43,708 bases of DNA. Source: Planctomycetaceae bacterium (GTDB lineage Bacteria > Planctomycetota > Planctomycetia > Pirellulales > Thermoguttaceae). Of the stretch, positions 1 to 7,753 are shown piece after piece. The translations under genes were made by a program, and so were the position numbers. The stretch is from NCBI GenBank assembly GCA_012719125.1, contig JAAYAY010000383.1, positions 1 through 43,708 of the forward strand. The letters run 5' to 3'. Position 1 is the first letter of the stretch, and the number at the start of each line of letters is the position of its first letter. The notes below the pieces were generated by a model, which worked only from the letters and a program-made list of their open reading frames with translations, did no database searches and was not told the origin of the DNA.

Positions 1-111
1 ACCGACCTGACCCGCGTCCAACGCCGGCTCCTAAACCTGCTTGGGTTAGCACCAAATCACTACGGCCAATGACTTGCCCCACCCGGGAAATTCCGAGAAA
101 ATCAAACCGAG

Positions 112-333
112 ATGTGCGGAAAGAAGGTTAAATATTTAAGCGATATCAATGATAATGGTAAGTTTATTGGCGTTGGTATTGGAAAAGATGATGGACTTGA
201 ATATGGGTTTTCTGGAAATATTGAGTCGTATACGGTCGATGAACCATCAGCAATTGACATCTGGACTTGTGGTGTCAGTGCAGGGATCAGGTACGTCTGG
301 AAGATAGGGTCCAGGCGATTGAAGGGCATGTGA
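112..333 (+). CDS. small AT-rich hypothetical protein
   Basis: A 73-residue reading frame starting MCGKKVKYLSDIND. I do not recognise a family. The stretch is clearly richer in A and T than the rest of the window and uses A/T-ending codons (aaa, gat, ggt, att) that neighbouring genes avoid, so it is either recently acquired or a remnant of foreign DNA. There is no signal peptide or membrane segment. The composition (Asp, Gly, Ile, Lys-rich) looks like a real soluble protein rather than a random frame. A weak purine stretch (ccgag) precedes the ATG. It may be the remaining part of a longer gene, since the bases upstream of 112 show no promoter I can defend. Whether it is expressed is uncertain. 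Confidence 0.4.
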   Translation: MCGKKVKYLSDINDNGKFIGVGIGKDDGLEYGFSGNIESYTVDEPSAIDIWTCGVSAGIRYVWKIGSRRLKGM

Positions 334-418
334 ACATGTCCGTCGTTCCGGTATAGGTGCGTCACGTACCGGTATCGTCTGGTTGCTGCAGGAGCTGGCT
401 CGCATGGTGGTCTACTAC

Positions 419-490
419 GGCCGGCGCCTGCGGCTGGGCGTTAAACGATTCTTGTTTTGGCCGGCGCCTGCGGCTGGGCGTTAAACGATT
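419..490 (+). repeat. two tandem copies of a 32-bp REP-like repeat
   Basis: Copies at 419-450 and 459-490 are identical over 32 bases and 40 bp apart. Each starts ggccggcgcctgcggctggg and ends gttaaacgatt. Within each, GCCG and CGGC can pair around a 7-base loop. They lie just past the 3' end of the transposase gene at 526-1152. A third identical copy lies just upstream of that gene. Confidence 0.85.
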
Positions 491-525
491 TTTTGGGGCC
501 GGCGGGCGAGGGTGGGTGTCGGACA

Positions 526-1152
526 CTAGTGGTAGGTGGTCCAACCGCCCTTGGGGATTCCGGCAAAGGCTGTTACGAAGGACCATCGTTGGCTTGGCTT
601 GCCTTCCTTGACTGGATTGTCGTCCACATAGCGGATAGCGTCCTCAATCGCCTCTTCGGAGTCGAGATAGACTTTCCATTCGTGTTCCGCCCACATTCGT
701 GGCGGGCGATTACCCGAGCTGGCGTGTGCCGCCAGCGGATGGGAGTTCTCTTTCAGTAACTCGCTCGTGGCAAAGCCCTTCAGCAGATTGACAATCTGCT
801 CGACCTTGTAGGTGTGTCTGGCGATGACCAAGTGGGTATGTTCAGGCAAGATCGAGCAGGCCCAAATTGTGTAGCGGCTCTTGGCCGCCTTCGCTGCGAA
901 ACCACGAGCGACGACCAACGCCTGACGGCCGGTGAGAGCGACGGGCGGATAGGCAAGCGATTTTCTGGCTGCATCACGCTGGAAGAGTTCCTCGGGCGAT
1001 AACTCTTCCAGCGATCGCCGCTCACGCGACCGAGTCGTCGTGCCGAAGCGGACGAGTTCCCATTTGCGAACCATGTCGGACCACGAGCCTCGCGGATCAT
1101 TGGGGAGCCAGAACCCGTAAGCAGGTAGGATGACGTGGTATCCGTGAATCAT
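526..1152 (-). CDS. REP-associated tyrosine transposase (RAYT, IS200/IS605-like Y1 family)
   Basis: A 208-residue single-domain Y1 transposase. The HUH metal-binding pair is visible as H105-T-H107 in ILPEHTHLVI. The expected catalytic tyrosine is Y175 in AIRYVDDNPVKEGK. The N-terminal YGFWLPNDPRGSW segment is typical of RAYT-type proteins of Planctomycetota. Family members nick and rejoin single-stranded DNA at REP hairpins; they are usually single-copy, domesticated genes rather than mobile elements. The start is ATG at 1152 with an agga stretch on the minus strand about 9 bases before it. Three identical 32-bp repeats flank it, one 27 bases before the start and two beyond the stop, which is the arrangement expected for a RAYT and its cognate REP sequences. 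The length is normal and no frameshift is seen. Confidence in the family is high; that these repeats are its substrate is inference. Confidence 0.85.
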   Translation of the reverse strand: MIHGYHVILPAYGFWLPNDPRGSWSDMVRKWELVRFGTTTRSRERRSLEELSPEELFQRDAARKSLAYPPVALTGRQALVVARGFAAKAAKSRYTIWACSILPEHTHLVIARHTYKVEQIVNLLKGFATSELLKENSHPLAAHASSGNRPPRMWAEHEWKVYLDSEEAIEDAIRYVDDNPVKEGKPSQRWSFVTAFAGIPKGGWTTYH

Positions 1153-1178
1153 GGTGGCGTCCTGACGACTCTTGCTCT

Positions 1179-1210
1179 GGCCGGCGCCTGCGGCTGGGCG
1201 TTAAACGATT
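1179..1210 (+). repeat. third copy of the 32-bp REP-like repeat
   Basis: Identical over 32 bases to the copies at 419-450 and 459-490 and in the same orientation, so the transposase gene lies between direct repeats. Similarity to copy 2 continues beyond the 32 bases as a tttggggcc(g/a)gcg stretch followed by a G-rich run, so the true repeated unit is longer than the identical core. Confidence 0.85.
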
Positions 1211-1483
1211 GTTTGGGGCCAGCGAGGGGGTGAATTCAGTCGGCAATACACACACACACCACACCGCCGGCCAGGATGCAGGGCCGCCTGAAGGGCACAG
1301 GTTCCGATCCCTGGAACAAGGGAGGATGGCCCCGCTGATGGATGGTATCGTCTTCCCGGGGGCTTTTCAACCGCTGTTTGTTGGGCCGATCGCGCGGCAC
1401 CGCGTGCCTCTTCGACTGAGAACTGCCCTTTTACACCGTTGACGGGTGGAGACGATGGCAGAGAATGTGATCTGGGTTTGTTC
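1211..1483. other. intergenic stretch, no gene recognised
   Basis: It holds the G-rich tail of the 32-bp repeat, a short CA microsatellite (about 1249-1260) and no reading frame with recognisable protein features. On the minus strand it lies downstream of the stop codon of the gene remnant at 1484-1606. Confidence 0.4.
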
Positions 1484-1606
1484 CTAGGCGATCTCCTTGA
1501 CCGCCGGCCACGACGAATCGTCGAACCCGGGCGTCTGCCAACCGGCGGACTCGTCGGGGCACGATTTCCACGACTTGTCGATGCAGCCCTTTTCCGGCAG
1601 TTCTGC
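1484..1606 (-). pseudogene. 3' remnant of a secreted glycosidase-like gene
   Basis: Read on the minus strand, about 40 codons end at a TAG (1484-1486). They contain SWKSCPDESAGWQ, then TPGFDDSSWPAVKEIA. The pattern W-x-x-P-x-FDDSSW-x-x-A is typical of galactose-binding-fold jelly rolls appended to rhamnosidases and beta-galactosidases. No start codon or upstream part remains: the frame runs into the tandem 38-bp repeats at 1605 and is lost. I read this as the tail of a decayed gene cut off by repeat expansion or rearrangement. The assignment rests on one short motif, so it is tentative. Confidence 0.45.
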
Positions 1607-1750
1607 GGACGGCACGGCGGAGCGTGCCTGCTACCTTCTTTGGCGGACGGCACGGCGGAGCGTGCCTGCTACCTTCTTTGGCGGAGGGCACGGCGGAGCG
1701 TGCCTGCTACCTTCTTTGGCGGACGGCACGGCGGAGCGTGCCTGCTACTT
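1605..1750 (+). repeat. four tandem 38-bp hairpin repeats (REP-like)
   Basis: Units begin at 1605, 1643, 1681 and 1719, a constant 38-bp period, and differ by about one base (unit 3 has gagg for gacg). Each unit contains GGCACG-gcggag-CGTGCC, a perfect 6-bp stem with a 6-base loop. On the minus strand each hairpin is preceded by GTAG, the kind of head tetranucleotide found beside bacterial REP hairpins recognised by RAYT proteins. The fourth unit is incomplete at its right end. Confidence 0.85.
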
Positions 1751-1838
1751 TGCAGTTCCCCTGGGCAGGCTCCGCAGACTGTTGACGAGTGCCCCGACCT
1801 GAGTCAGACTGTCGGGTGAAAGCCGTGCCGAACGCCGG

Positions 1839-1859
1839 GGCAAAAGGCGACCTTTTGCC
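1839..1859. repeat. perfect 9-bp-stem hairpin
   Basis: GGCAAAAGG-CGA-CCTTTTGCC is a perfect palindromic hairpin with a 3-base loop. There is no T-run after it on either strand, so it is more likely an interspersed palindromic repeat than an intrinsic terminator. Confidence 0.6.
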
Positions 1860-1909
1860 GCAGGCGGCCGGACCAACCGTCCGTCGGTGCCCGGTGCTTC
1901 GCGCACGAG

Positions 1910-1938
1910 TTGACAGTCACCGCTTTCCGGGCAACATC
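1910..1938 (+). promoter_or_regulatory. weak candidate sigma70 promoter for the 1968 operon
   Basis: A perfect TTGACA (1910-1915) is followed after 17 bases by AACATC (1933-1938), a poor -10. The position fits transcription of the gene starting at 1968, but the -10 match is weak. Confidence 0.25.
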
Positions 1939-1967
1939 GACAAACCCTAACCGAGGTTGTGAGTGCC

Positions 1968-3464
1968 ATGGCCAAGCTTCCCCATCTTCCCTATCACGGG
2001 TGCAACTGCTGCAGCGTTTCGCGGCGTTGCTTTGTCGCGTCATCCATCGCGGCGTTTACCGCCACGTCGTTCATGTCGGTCAATGCCGATGAAGGCTCGT
2101 CCGACGCTCCACTCGATGAACCGATCGAGTTGGGATCTCTCCGCCCGAAGCCGAAGGTTCGGATTCGGGAAGTGATCATGCGTCTCAAGCCACCCTATTG
2201 GCTCGGCTGGCCCGGCACGTCCTACGACCTCGACGGTCACCGCAAGGAGTATGAGGCCGCGTTTGGGGAAATGGCGGAGAGCACGGGAGTCACCCTGGAG
2301 ATGGACCCCACGCCGATCGAAGCCCAAGAGAACGTTGCGGGTTGGGTGGCGAAGGCCAAGGCCGACCAGGTGGACGCCGTGCTTGTCCACTTGCAGGAGA
2401 TCCACTGCTGGCCGTGGATCACGCCGATTATCGACGCGGGCATTCCGCTGATCGTGTGGGCGCCGGTCGGCACGGCCTTCACGCAGCACGTGCGCCGGGT
2501 TGCGCGGCTGCCCAAGGTTCACGTGATTTCGTCGCTGGATACCCGGGCGATCGAGCAGGCCTTCCGGATGATCCGCGCCAAGCGGCAGTTCGAGGAAACG
2601 CGGCTGCTGGTGGTCAAGGGCAAGGAACGAAAGGAGGCGGTCCTGGAGCGGCTTGGCACGAAGGTCCGCTACATTCCGCGAGACAACCTGCACGAGTTGT
2701 TCAACCGCATGCCGCTCACGGACGAGGCCCGCCAGATCGCCAAGACGATGGTGGCCAATGCGGAGAAGGTGATCGAGCCGACGGAAGAAGACATGTTCAA
2801 CGCGGCCCGGGCTTTCCTGACGGCCAAGCGGATCTGCCGCGACGAGAAGTCGAACGCCATGACCTCCGACTGTCTCGGGATGGTGTCGTCGCGCGTAGTG
2901 CCGACTCCGCCTTGTATGGCCGTCTCGATGTTCCAGGACGGCGGCGTCACCTACGGCTGCGAGGCCGACGTGTTTGGGGCGATGTCGCTGATGCTGACCA
3001 GCTATCTGTTCGACAAGCCGGGTTTCATGAACGACCCGGTGCCTGAGACGGTCGAGAACCTGCTGCTGGCCGCCCACTGTGTTTGCGGCACGCGGATCGA
3101 CGGTTTCGACAAGCCCCAGGAGCGTCATCGTCTGCGGTCGCATTCCGAGTCGGACCTGGGGGTGGCCATGCAGGTGCTGTGGAAGGAGGGCCGGCCCTGC
3201 ACTCTGGTGCGGTTCAGCAATCCGAACGAGTTGATTCTCGACACGGGCGTGGTTGTGGGCAACCAGGACACGCCGCCCGCCGGCGGCTGCCGCACCGACG
3301 TGAAGATCAAGATGGATCGCGTCGAGGACAGCCGCGACGTGCTCGGCTTCCACCAGGTCGTGTTTGCCGGGAACCATCGCCGCGACGTGGAGAACTTCTG
3401 CCAGATGTGGGGCATCAAGGTCGTCAATTCACCGGAGAAGGCTCCGCGGGAGGGAGCGGTATGA
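1968..3464 (+). CDS. exported L-fucose/arabinose isomerase-like protein
   Basis: A 498-residue protein. A Tat-type signal is visible as SRRCFVASS (R19, R20) followed by a hydrophobic stretch and likely cleavage after VNA (residue 40). Three cysteines (C12, C14, C15) lie just before it and C21 inside it. The mature part resembles the FucI/AraA isomerase fold: an N-terminal sugar-binding-like half and a C-terminal half with GCEADVFGAMSLMLTSYLF (E332, D334) and AAHCVCGT, the layout of metal-binding isomerases. Such isomerases are normally cytoplasmic and larger, so an exported version is odd and the activity is uncertain. ATG 1968 is preferred: gagg (1953-1956) lies 11 bases before it, but only 2 bases before the alternative GTG at 1959. 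The stop overlaps the next start (ATGA), so the first two genes are probably translationally coupled. Confidence 0.65.
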   Translation: MAKLPHLPYHGCNCCSVSRRCFVASSIAAFTATSFMSVNADEGSSDAPLDEPIELGSLRPKPKVRIREVIMRLKPPYWLGWPGTSYDLDGHRKEYEAAFGEMAESTGVTLEMDPTPIEAQENVAGWVAKAKADQVDAVLVHLQEIHCWPWITPIIDAGIPLIVWAPVGTAFTQHVRRVARLPKVHVISSLDTRAIEQAFRMIRAKRQFEETRLLVVKGKERKEAVLERLGTKVRYIPRDNLHELFNRMPLTDEARQIAKTMVANAEKVIEPTEEDMFNAARAFLTAKRICRDEKSNAMTSDCLGMVSSRVVPTPPCMAVSMFQDGGVTYGCEADVFGAMSLMLTSYLFDKPGFMNDPVPETVENLLLAAHCVCGTRIDGFDKPQERHRLRSHSESDLGVAMQVLWKEGRPCTLVRFSNPNELILDTGVVVGNQDTPPAGGCRTDVKIKMDRVEDSRDVLGFHQVVFAGNHRRDVENFCQMWGIKVVNSPEKAPREGAV

Positions 3465-4639
3465 TACGGTTCAGCAGATTTCTGGGGATTGCGGCAATCG
3501 CAGCGATTTCGGTTGCCGTCGCCCGCGGCGAGGTCGAGATCCGCTCGCCCGGTTCGTCGCCCTCGAAGGTCGCTGACGACGGCACGCTTGTGGAGCCCTG
3601 GGGGGCTGTCCGTCTTCAACTCGTGAGTCCCCAGGACAAAGAGATTGTCTCGCATCGCGCCGAGCAGTCGCCCATGCCCATGGCGGTTACCTGTTTCAAG
3701 GCGGGCGAGGTGACGTTGACCGAGTCGGCCTATCGGGCCCCGATCTGGCCCTCGGGGGTCGACGTGCTCGAGGCCGCGGTTGCCAATACGGGCGAACAGC
3801 CAGCGAAGGCCGAGCTCGAGTTGGTGGTGCCCGAGGGGATGCAGATCGGCGAGTCGACGGGCAGCATCGGCAAGCAGCCGGCGCTGGTCCTGCCGGCCGG
3901 CCTGACGCCGATTCGCGAGGAGCGCGAGTGGGGCTGCACCGAGGCCGTCTCGGCACTGCCCGGCTGGGCCAAGCCGAGCGTGCCCTGCGACCCGGCGTTC
4001 AAGAACATCTCGGCCGGCATGGGCGGCGTGCCCATCCGCTACCGCTTCCAGGTGGAGCCGGGTGCAAAGCGAACGGTCGTGCTCGGGTTCTGCGAAAGCC
4101 ATCACCCGGGCCCCGGCCTGCGCCCGCTCCTGGTGCAGGTTGAGGGCGCGGAGGAGCGAACGGTCGATCCGGTTGCCGCCTGGGGGCGTCACGTTCCCGG
4201 GGTGGTGCGGTTCGACGGGGCTGACGCGAACGCTGACGGCCGGCTTGAAGTGAGCGTTGGTCCCCATCCCAGGGCCTCGGACCGGAACACGATCCTGAAC
4301 GTGGTGTGGATCTTCGACGCCGCGGCCGAACTGGACGAGAAGAAACTGATTGGCGGCGAGCTGAACGAGCGGGCGCAGCACTATGTGGACGTGGGCGGCG
4401 AGAACGACCAGTTGTTTTACAAGCCGGGGAACGTGCGATTTGCGCTCGATCTTCAGCCGAAGGAGCAGCGGGAGTTCTTCTTCCTGTTTCGCAGCCCCGA
4501 CTGCCGGCAGCTTCCCGACCCGGCGCTCGGGCTGTGGGACCGCGAGAGCCTGCGCAAGGCGGCTGCCGACGTTTGGAAGGACCGCTGGGAAGAGCCGGCG
4601 GGTGGCGATGCTCCCGCGTCTCCACCGGCCACGGAGTGA
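3461..4639 (+). CDS. exported protein of unknown function
   Basis: A 392-residue protein with a clear Sec signal peptide (MIRFSRFLGIAAIAAISVAVARG). I do not recognise a family. The mature sequence is rich in alternating hydrophobic and polar residues and in short strands (VRLQLVSP, KAELELVVPEG, KRTVVLGFCESH, VRFALDLQPKEQREFFFLF), suggesting mostly beta-sandwich structure. It has scattered cysteines (WGCTEAV, VPCDPAF, GFCESHH, SPDCRQ). The start is ATG 3461, which overlaps the previous stop and is preceded by a gggaggga ribosome-binding site. This start lies inside a longer frame open from 3083; the upstream part is only a shadow of the previous gene. Five bases separate its stop from the next start, so it sits in the middle of a three-gene operon and probably works with the isomerase-like and TIM-barrel proteins. 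Confidence 0.75.
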   Translation: MIRFSRFLGIAAIAAISVAVARGEVEIRSPGSSPSKVADDGTLVEPWGAVRLQLVSPQDKEIVSHRAEQSPMPMAVTCFKAGEVTLTESAYRAPIWPSGVDVLEAAVANTGEQPAKAELELVVPEGMQIGESTGSIGKQPALVLPAGLTPIREEREWGCTEAVSALPGWAKPSVPCDPAFKNISAGMGGVPIRYRFQVEPGAKRTVVLGFCESHHPGPGLRPLLVQVEGAEERTVDPVAAWGRHVPGVVRFDGADANADGRLEVSVGPHPRASDRNTILNVVWIFDAAAELDEKKLIGGELNERAQHYVDVGGENDQLFYKPGNVRFALDLQPKEQREFFFLFRSPDCRQLPDPALGLWDRESLRKAAADVWKDRWEEPAGGDAPASPPATE

Positions 4640-4644
4640 CTGCA

Positions 4645-5784
4645 ATGACGGCACAACGTTCCATCGCCTGGTCGAAGGTTCTTTCGTGGTTCCGTCGAAG
4701 AACGTGCGGCAGCGGACCTGACCGCGGAGGACGCCGGCGCCTTCTCCGGCGATTGGGATTAACGCCGCTCGTGGGTCTTCTGGGGCTTGGCCGAAGAAGC
4801 AATGCCGGCGAAACGAGCGCGGCGGCCGGCGCGGCGCCTTCTGCCAAACTCTCCGACAGTGCAGACTACCGGCGGCTCAAGAACCTCGATCTCGACTCCC
4901 CCGAGGCCCGGGCCAAGCAGGCCTTGATGCCGAAGGGGAGGATTGCGGGGAAGGAACTGGGCCGGCTCGTCAGCGGCAGCAACCTGATCAGCATGAACAT
5001 GCACGCCCGGGACCTGGATTATATGACGAACCTGGCCCGGGCTTACAACACGGAAGAGCGCGTGTTCATGACGCTCAAACGGTGCGAGGAACACGGCTGC
5101 GATTCGATCGTCCTTAAGGACCACAACTTCAAACAGTTTCGCCTGGCCAACTACTGGAAGGAATTCGGCGGCCGGATGGTGTGGCACGCGGATGTGATCA
5201 CCCAGGACATCAACGCTTACGAGCGCCGGGTCGAACAGCACATGGAGTTCAACCCCTGGTCGCTTTATCTATGGGGCGGGGCGGCCGATATTTGGTATCA
5301 CCAGGGCAACCGGGACTATATCATCAAGGCCTACGAGATCCTGCGCAAGTACGGCCTGCCTGTCGGCATCGGGGCACACCGGTTGGGACCGATCAAGTTC
5401 TGCGAGAAGGAGGGCCTGAAGCCCGACTACTATATCAAGACCCTGCATCACGACCGCTATTGGTCGGCCCATCCTCGCGAGAATCGGCGGTACATGGAGA
5501 TGTACGAACCGGTTTCTCCGCGGCACGAAGAGTACCACGACAACATGTTCTGCCACGATCACGAGGCGACGGTCGAGTTCATGCAGGACGTGAAGGTCCC
5601 GTGGATCGCCTTCAAGGTCCTGGCCGCCGGTGCGATCCCGCCGGAAGAAGGCATTCAGTACGCCTTTGACAGCGGCGCGGACTTCATCTGCCTGGGCATG
5701 TTCGACTTCCAGGTCGAGGAAGACGCCGGGCTGATCCGAAAGTGCGTCGAGAAAGTTCGGAACCGAAAACGTCCGTGGGCCTGA
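4645..5784 (+). CDS. exported TIM-barrel protein of unknown function
   Basis: A 379-residue protein with a Tat-like leader: an arginine-rich n-region ending GGRRRLLRRLGL, then LTPLVGLLGLG. The mature part looks like a (beta/alpha)8 barrel: strands such as CDSIVLKDHNF, GRMVWHADV, WIAFKVLAAGAI and ADFICLGMFDFQVEED follow each other at barrel spacing. The C-terminal segment KVLAAGAIPPEEGIQYAF...GADFICLGMFDF resembles the phosphate-binding end of aldolase-like barrels. Many His, Asp and Glu residues (KDHNF, WHADV, LHHDRYW, CHDHEA) could bind a metal, as in xylose-isomerase-like enzymes, but I cannot name the reaction. ATG 4645 has GGAG 8 bases upstream and lies 5 bases after the previous stop. 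It closes the operon started at 1968. Confidence 0.75.
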   Translation: MTAQRSIAWSKVLSWFRRRTCGSGPDRGGRRRLLRRLGLTPLVGLLGLGRRSNAGETSAAAGAAPSAKLSDSADYRRLKNLDLDSPEARAKQALMPKGRIAGKELGRLVSGSNLISMNMHARDLDYMTNLARAYNTEERVFMTLKRCEEHGCDSIVLKDHNFKQFRLANYWKEFGGRMVWHADVITQDINAYERRVEQHMEFNPWSLYLWGGAADIWYHQGNRDYIIKAYEILRKYGLPVGIGAHRLGPIKFCEKEGLKPDYYIKTLHHDRYWSAHPRENRRYMEMYEPVSPRHEEYHDNMFCHDHEATVEFMQDVKVPWIAFKVLAAGAIPPEEGIQYAFDSGADFICLGMFDFQVEEDAGLIRKCVEKVRNRKRPWA

Positions 5785-5873
5785 ACTTCCTCCCCAGGGA
5801 GCACAGCGACCGAGGGGAAGGGCTCGTCCCTCAGACAGACAACTGTTGAACCTTCTTCCATCGGCTTATCGGA

Positions 5874-5910
5874 TTCCGCGCAGAGGCGCCAAGTCGCAGA
5901 GAAGGAGAGG
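5874..5910 (+). repeat. possible dispersed cgcagag-type repeat
   Basis: The segment attccgcgcagaggcgccaa followed by gtcgcagagaaggagag resembles a repeat of the form gcgcagaggcgc...cgcagaga that is common between genes in several bacterial groups. Only one copy lies in the window, so repetition is not shown here. Confidence 0.3.
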
Positions 5911-5995
5911 AAAGAAAGGAAGATGGTGGAAAAGAAAATATGGAATTCCTGCGAAGTCGCAATAGCCCCGAGACGCTTTCCAAGGACCGCCTCGT

Positions 5996-7753
5996 ATGAA
6001 TCGACTCATGTTCGTTGTCCTTCTCGGACTCGCCTTTCCGACGTTCGCCTACTCTGCCGACGACTGGCGGAACATTCAGACCGGGCTTACGATTCCCGAC
6101 GAAGGGTATTGCGACCAGCCCTACACGGTCATTACCCGCGACGGCAACTGGCTCTGCACGATGACCACCGGCGCCGGTCTGGAAGGCCAGGGCCGGCAGC
6201 ATATCGTGGCCGTCATCAGTAAGGACCACGGCCGGACCTGGGAAGGGCCCTTCGACATCGAGCCGGCCGACGGTCCCGAAGCCAGTTGGGCCATGCCGGT
6301 GGTGACCAACAGCGGGCGAGTGTGGGCCTTCTATACCTACAACGGCGATGACCTCAAAACCTGGAACGGCAAGAAACTCCGTGCCGACACCGTCGGCTGG
6401 TACTGCGCCAAGTACTCCGACGACAACGGACAGACCTGGTCGGAAAAGCGCTATCGCCTTCCGCTCCCTCCGGCGCCGGTCGACGCGACCAACACCTTCG
6501 GCGGCAAGCACCAGATGTTCTGGGGGATCGGCAAGCCGGTCACCCACAACGGCGTCATGTGGTTCGCTTTCTCTCGGGTGGGCAAACACCTGGTCGACAA
6601 CAGCGAGGGCTGGTTCTTCCGCTCGGACAACATCCTGAGCGACCCGGAGCCCGACCAGATCGACTGGCAACTGCTGCCCGACGGCGACATGGGGCTCAAG
6701 GTGCCCGAGGCAGGCCCCGTCCATGCCGAGCAGAACCTGGTCGTGCTCAGCGACGGCTCGCTCTATTGCATGTATCGCACCGTGACCGGCCACCCCTTCC
6801 ACGCCTACAGCCGCGACGGCGGCCACACCTGGACCACTCCTGAACCGGCCACTTACACCCCGGACGGCCGGCCCATGAAGACGCCCCGTGCCTGCCCGCG
6901 GATTTGGAAGACACAGAACGGCAACTACCTCTTCTGGTTCCACAACCACGGCCGCATCGAAAACGCCGGGTTCCTGCACCGCAACCCCGTCTGGATCAGC
7001 GGCGGGGTGGAACGCGACGGCTTCATCCACTGGTCTCAGCCCGAGATCCTGTTCTACGATCCCGATCCGGAAGTCCGTATGAGCTACCCCGACCTGATCG
7101 AGCAGGACGGCCGGTACTGGATCACCGAAACGCAGAAGACGATCGCTCGAGTGCACGAGGTCGACGGAACGTTGTTCGAAGGCATGTGGCGGCAACCCGA
7201 TGCGGCCGGAGTTTCCAAAGGCGGGCTCATCCTGGACGCCGGGTCTCAACAACTGAAGAACAGCCCCTTGCCCCTTCCCGGTCCACTCAATCTCCAAGAG
7301 ACGACCGGACTGACGATCCAATGCACATTCACCGTATCCCAATTCGAGCCGGGCACGGTCCTTCTCGACAACCGCACCACCGACGGGCGCGGCCTTGCTC
7401 TTCGCCTCACTGACCAGCAGACCGTCGAACTGCTCCTCAACGACGGCACCCACACGGGCGCCTGGGACTGCGACCCCGGCCTCCTCCGTCCGGGCGTCAC
7501 CCACCACATCACGACCATCGTCGATTCCCGGCCGGGTGTGATCGTGTTCGTCGTCGACGGCCAGCTCTGCGATGGCGGAAAGGCACGGCATCAGGGGTGG
7601 TCGTGGTATGATCGTGCCCTGGGTGACGTCGGTGGCAGCGGGCGAGTTTCCGTTGGGCAGTCAGGCGATGTCAGCGTCGAAAAGGTGCGAGTCTACAGTC
7701 GGGCGTTGCGAGTTTCGGAAGCGATCGGTGGGGAGAGGGTGAGCGATGAATAG
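5996..7753 (+). CDS. exported sialidase-like (BNR/Asp-box) protein with C-terminal LamG-like domain
   Basis: A 585-residue protein with a Sec signal peptide (MNRLMFVVLLGLAFPTFAYSA). Three Asp boxes of the S-x-D-x-G-x-T-W type are visible: SKDHGRTW from residue 75, SDDNGQTW from 141 and SRDGGHTW from 272. They define a six-bladed sialidase-type propeller over roughly residues 25-400. From about 425 to the end a concanavalin-like (LamG) domain follows (TGLTIQCTFTV, GRGLALRLTDQQTVELLL, VRVYSRALRVSEAIGG). Proteins with this architecture are usually called exo-alpha-sialidases, but in this lineage most act on unknown sugars and I do not claim sialic acid as substrate. The start is ATG 5996 with AAGGA 9 bases upstream. 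The 211-base gap before it and the 38-bp-type repeats elsewhere suggest it is transcribed separately from the 1968-5784 operon. Confidence 0.8.
   Translation: MNRLMFVVLLGLAFPTFAYSADDWRNIQTGLTIPDEGYCDQPYTVITRDGNWLCTMTTGAGLEGQGRQHIVAVISKDHGRTWEGPFDIEPADGPEASWAMPVVTNSGRVWAFYTYNGDDLKTWNGKKLRADTVGWYCAKYSDDNGQTWSEKRYRLPLPPAPVDATNTFGGKHQMFWGIGKPVTHNGVMWFAFSRVGKHLVDNSEGWFFRSDNILSDPEPDQIDWQLLPDGDMGLKVPEAGPVHAEQNLVVLSDGSLYCMYRTVTGHPFHAYSRDGGHTWTTPEPATYTPDGRPMKTPRACPRIWKTQNGNYLFWFHNHGRIENAGFLHRNPVWISGGVERDGFIHWSQPEILFYDPDPEVRMSYPDLIEQDGRYWITETQKTIARVHEVDGTLFEGMWRQPDAAGVSKGGLILDAGSQQLKNSPLPLPGPLNLQETTGLTIQCTFTVSQFEPGTVLLDNRTTDGRGLALRLTDQQTVELLLNDGTHTGAWDCDPGLLRPGVTHHITTIVDSRPGVIVFVVDGQLCDGGKARHQGWSWYDRALGDVGGSGRVSVGQSGDVSVEKVRVYSRALRVSEAIGGERVSDE

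Noticed and set aside
526-1152. Complete IS200/IS605 insertion sequence
   Set aside because: No accessory TnpB and no typical element ends are present. The sequence type and flanking REP-like repeats fit a stationary RAYT better.
1249-1262. CA microsatellite
   Set aside because: It is only about six units and has no evident role.
1605-1750. CRISPR array
   Set aside because: The 38-bp units are contiguous with no variable spacers, and no cas genes are present.
2040-3377. 445-codon minus-strand open frame, and a similar one at 3125-4654
   Set aside because: Both are antisense shadows of the three-gene operon and lack ribosome-binding sites and recognisable domains.
5831-7591. 586-codon minus-strand frame opposite the sialidase-like gene
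   Set aside because: The plus strand carries three Asp boxes and a signal peptide; the minus product is a Val/Gly/Ala-rich shadow.
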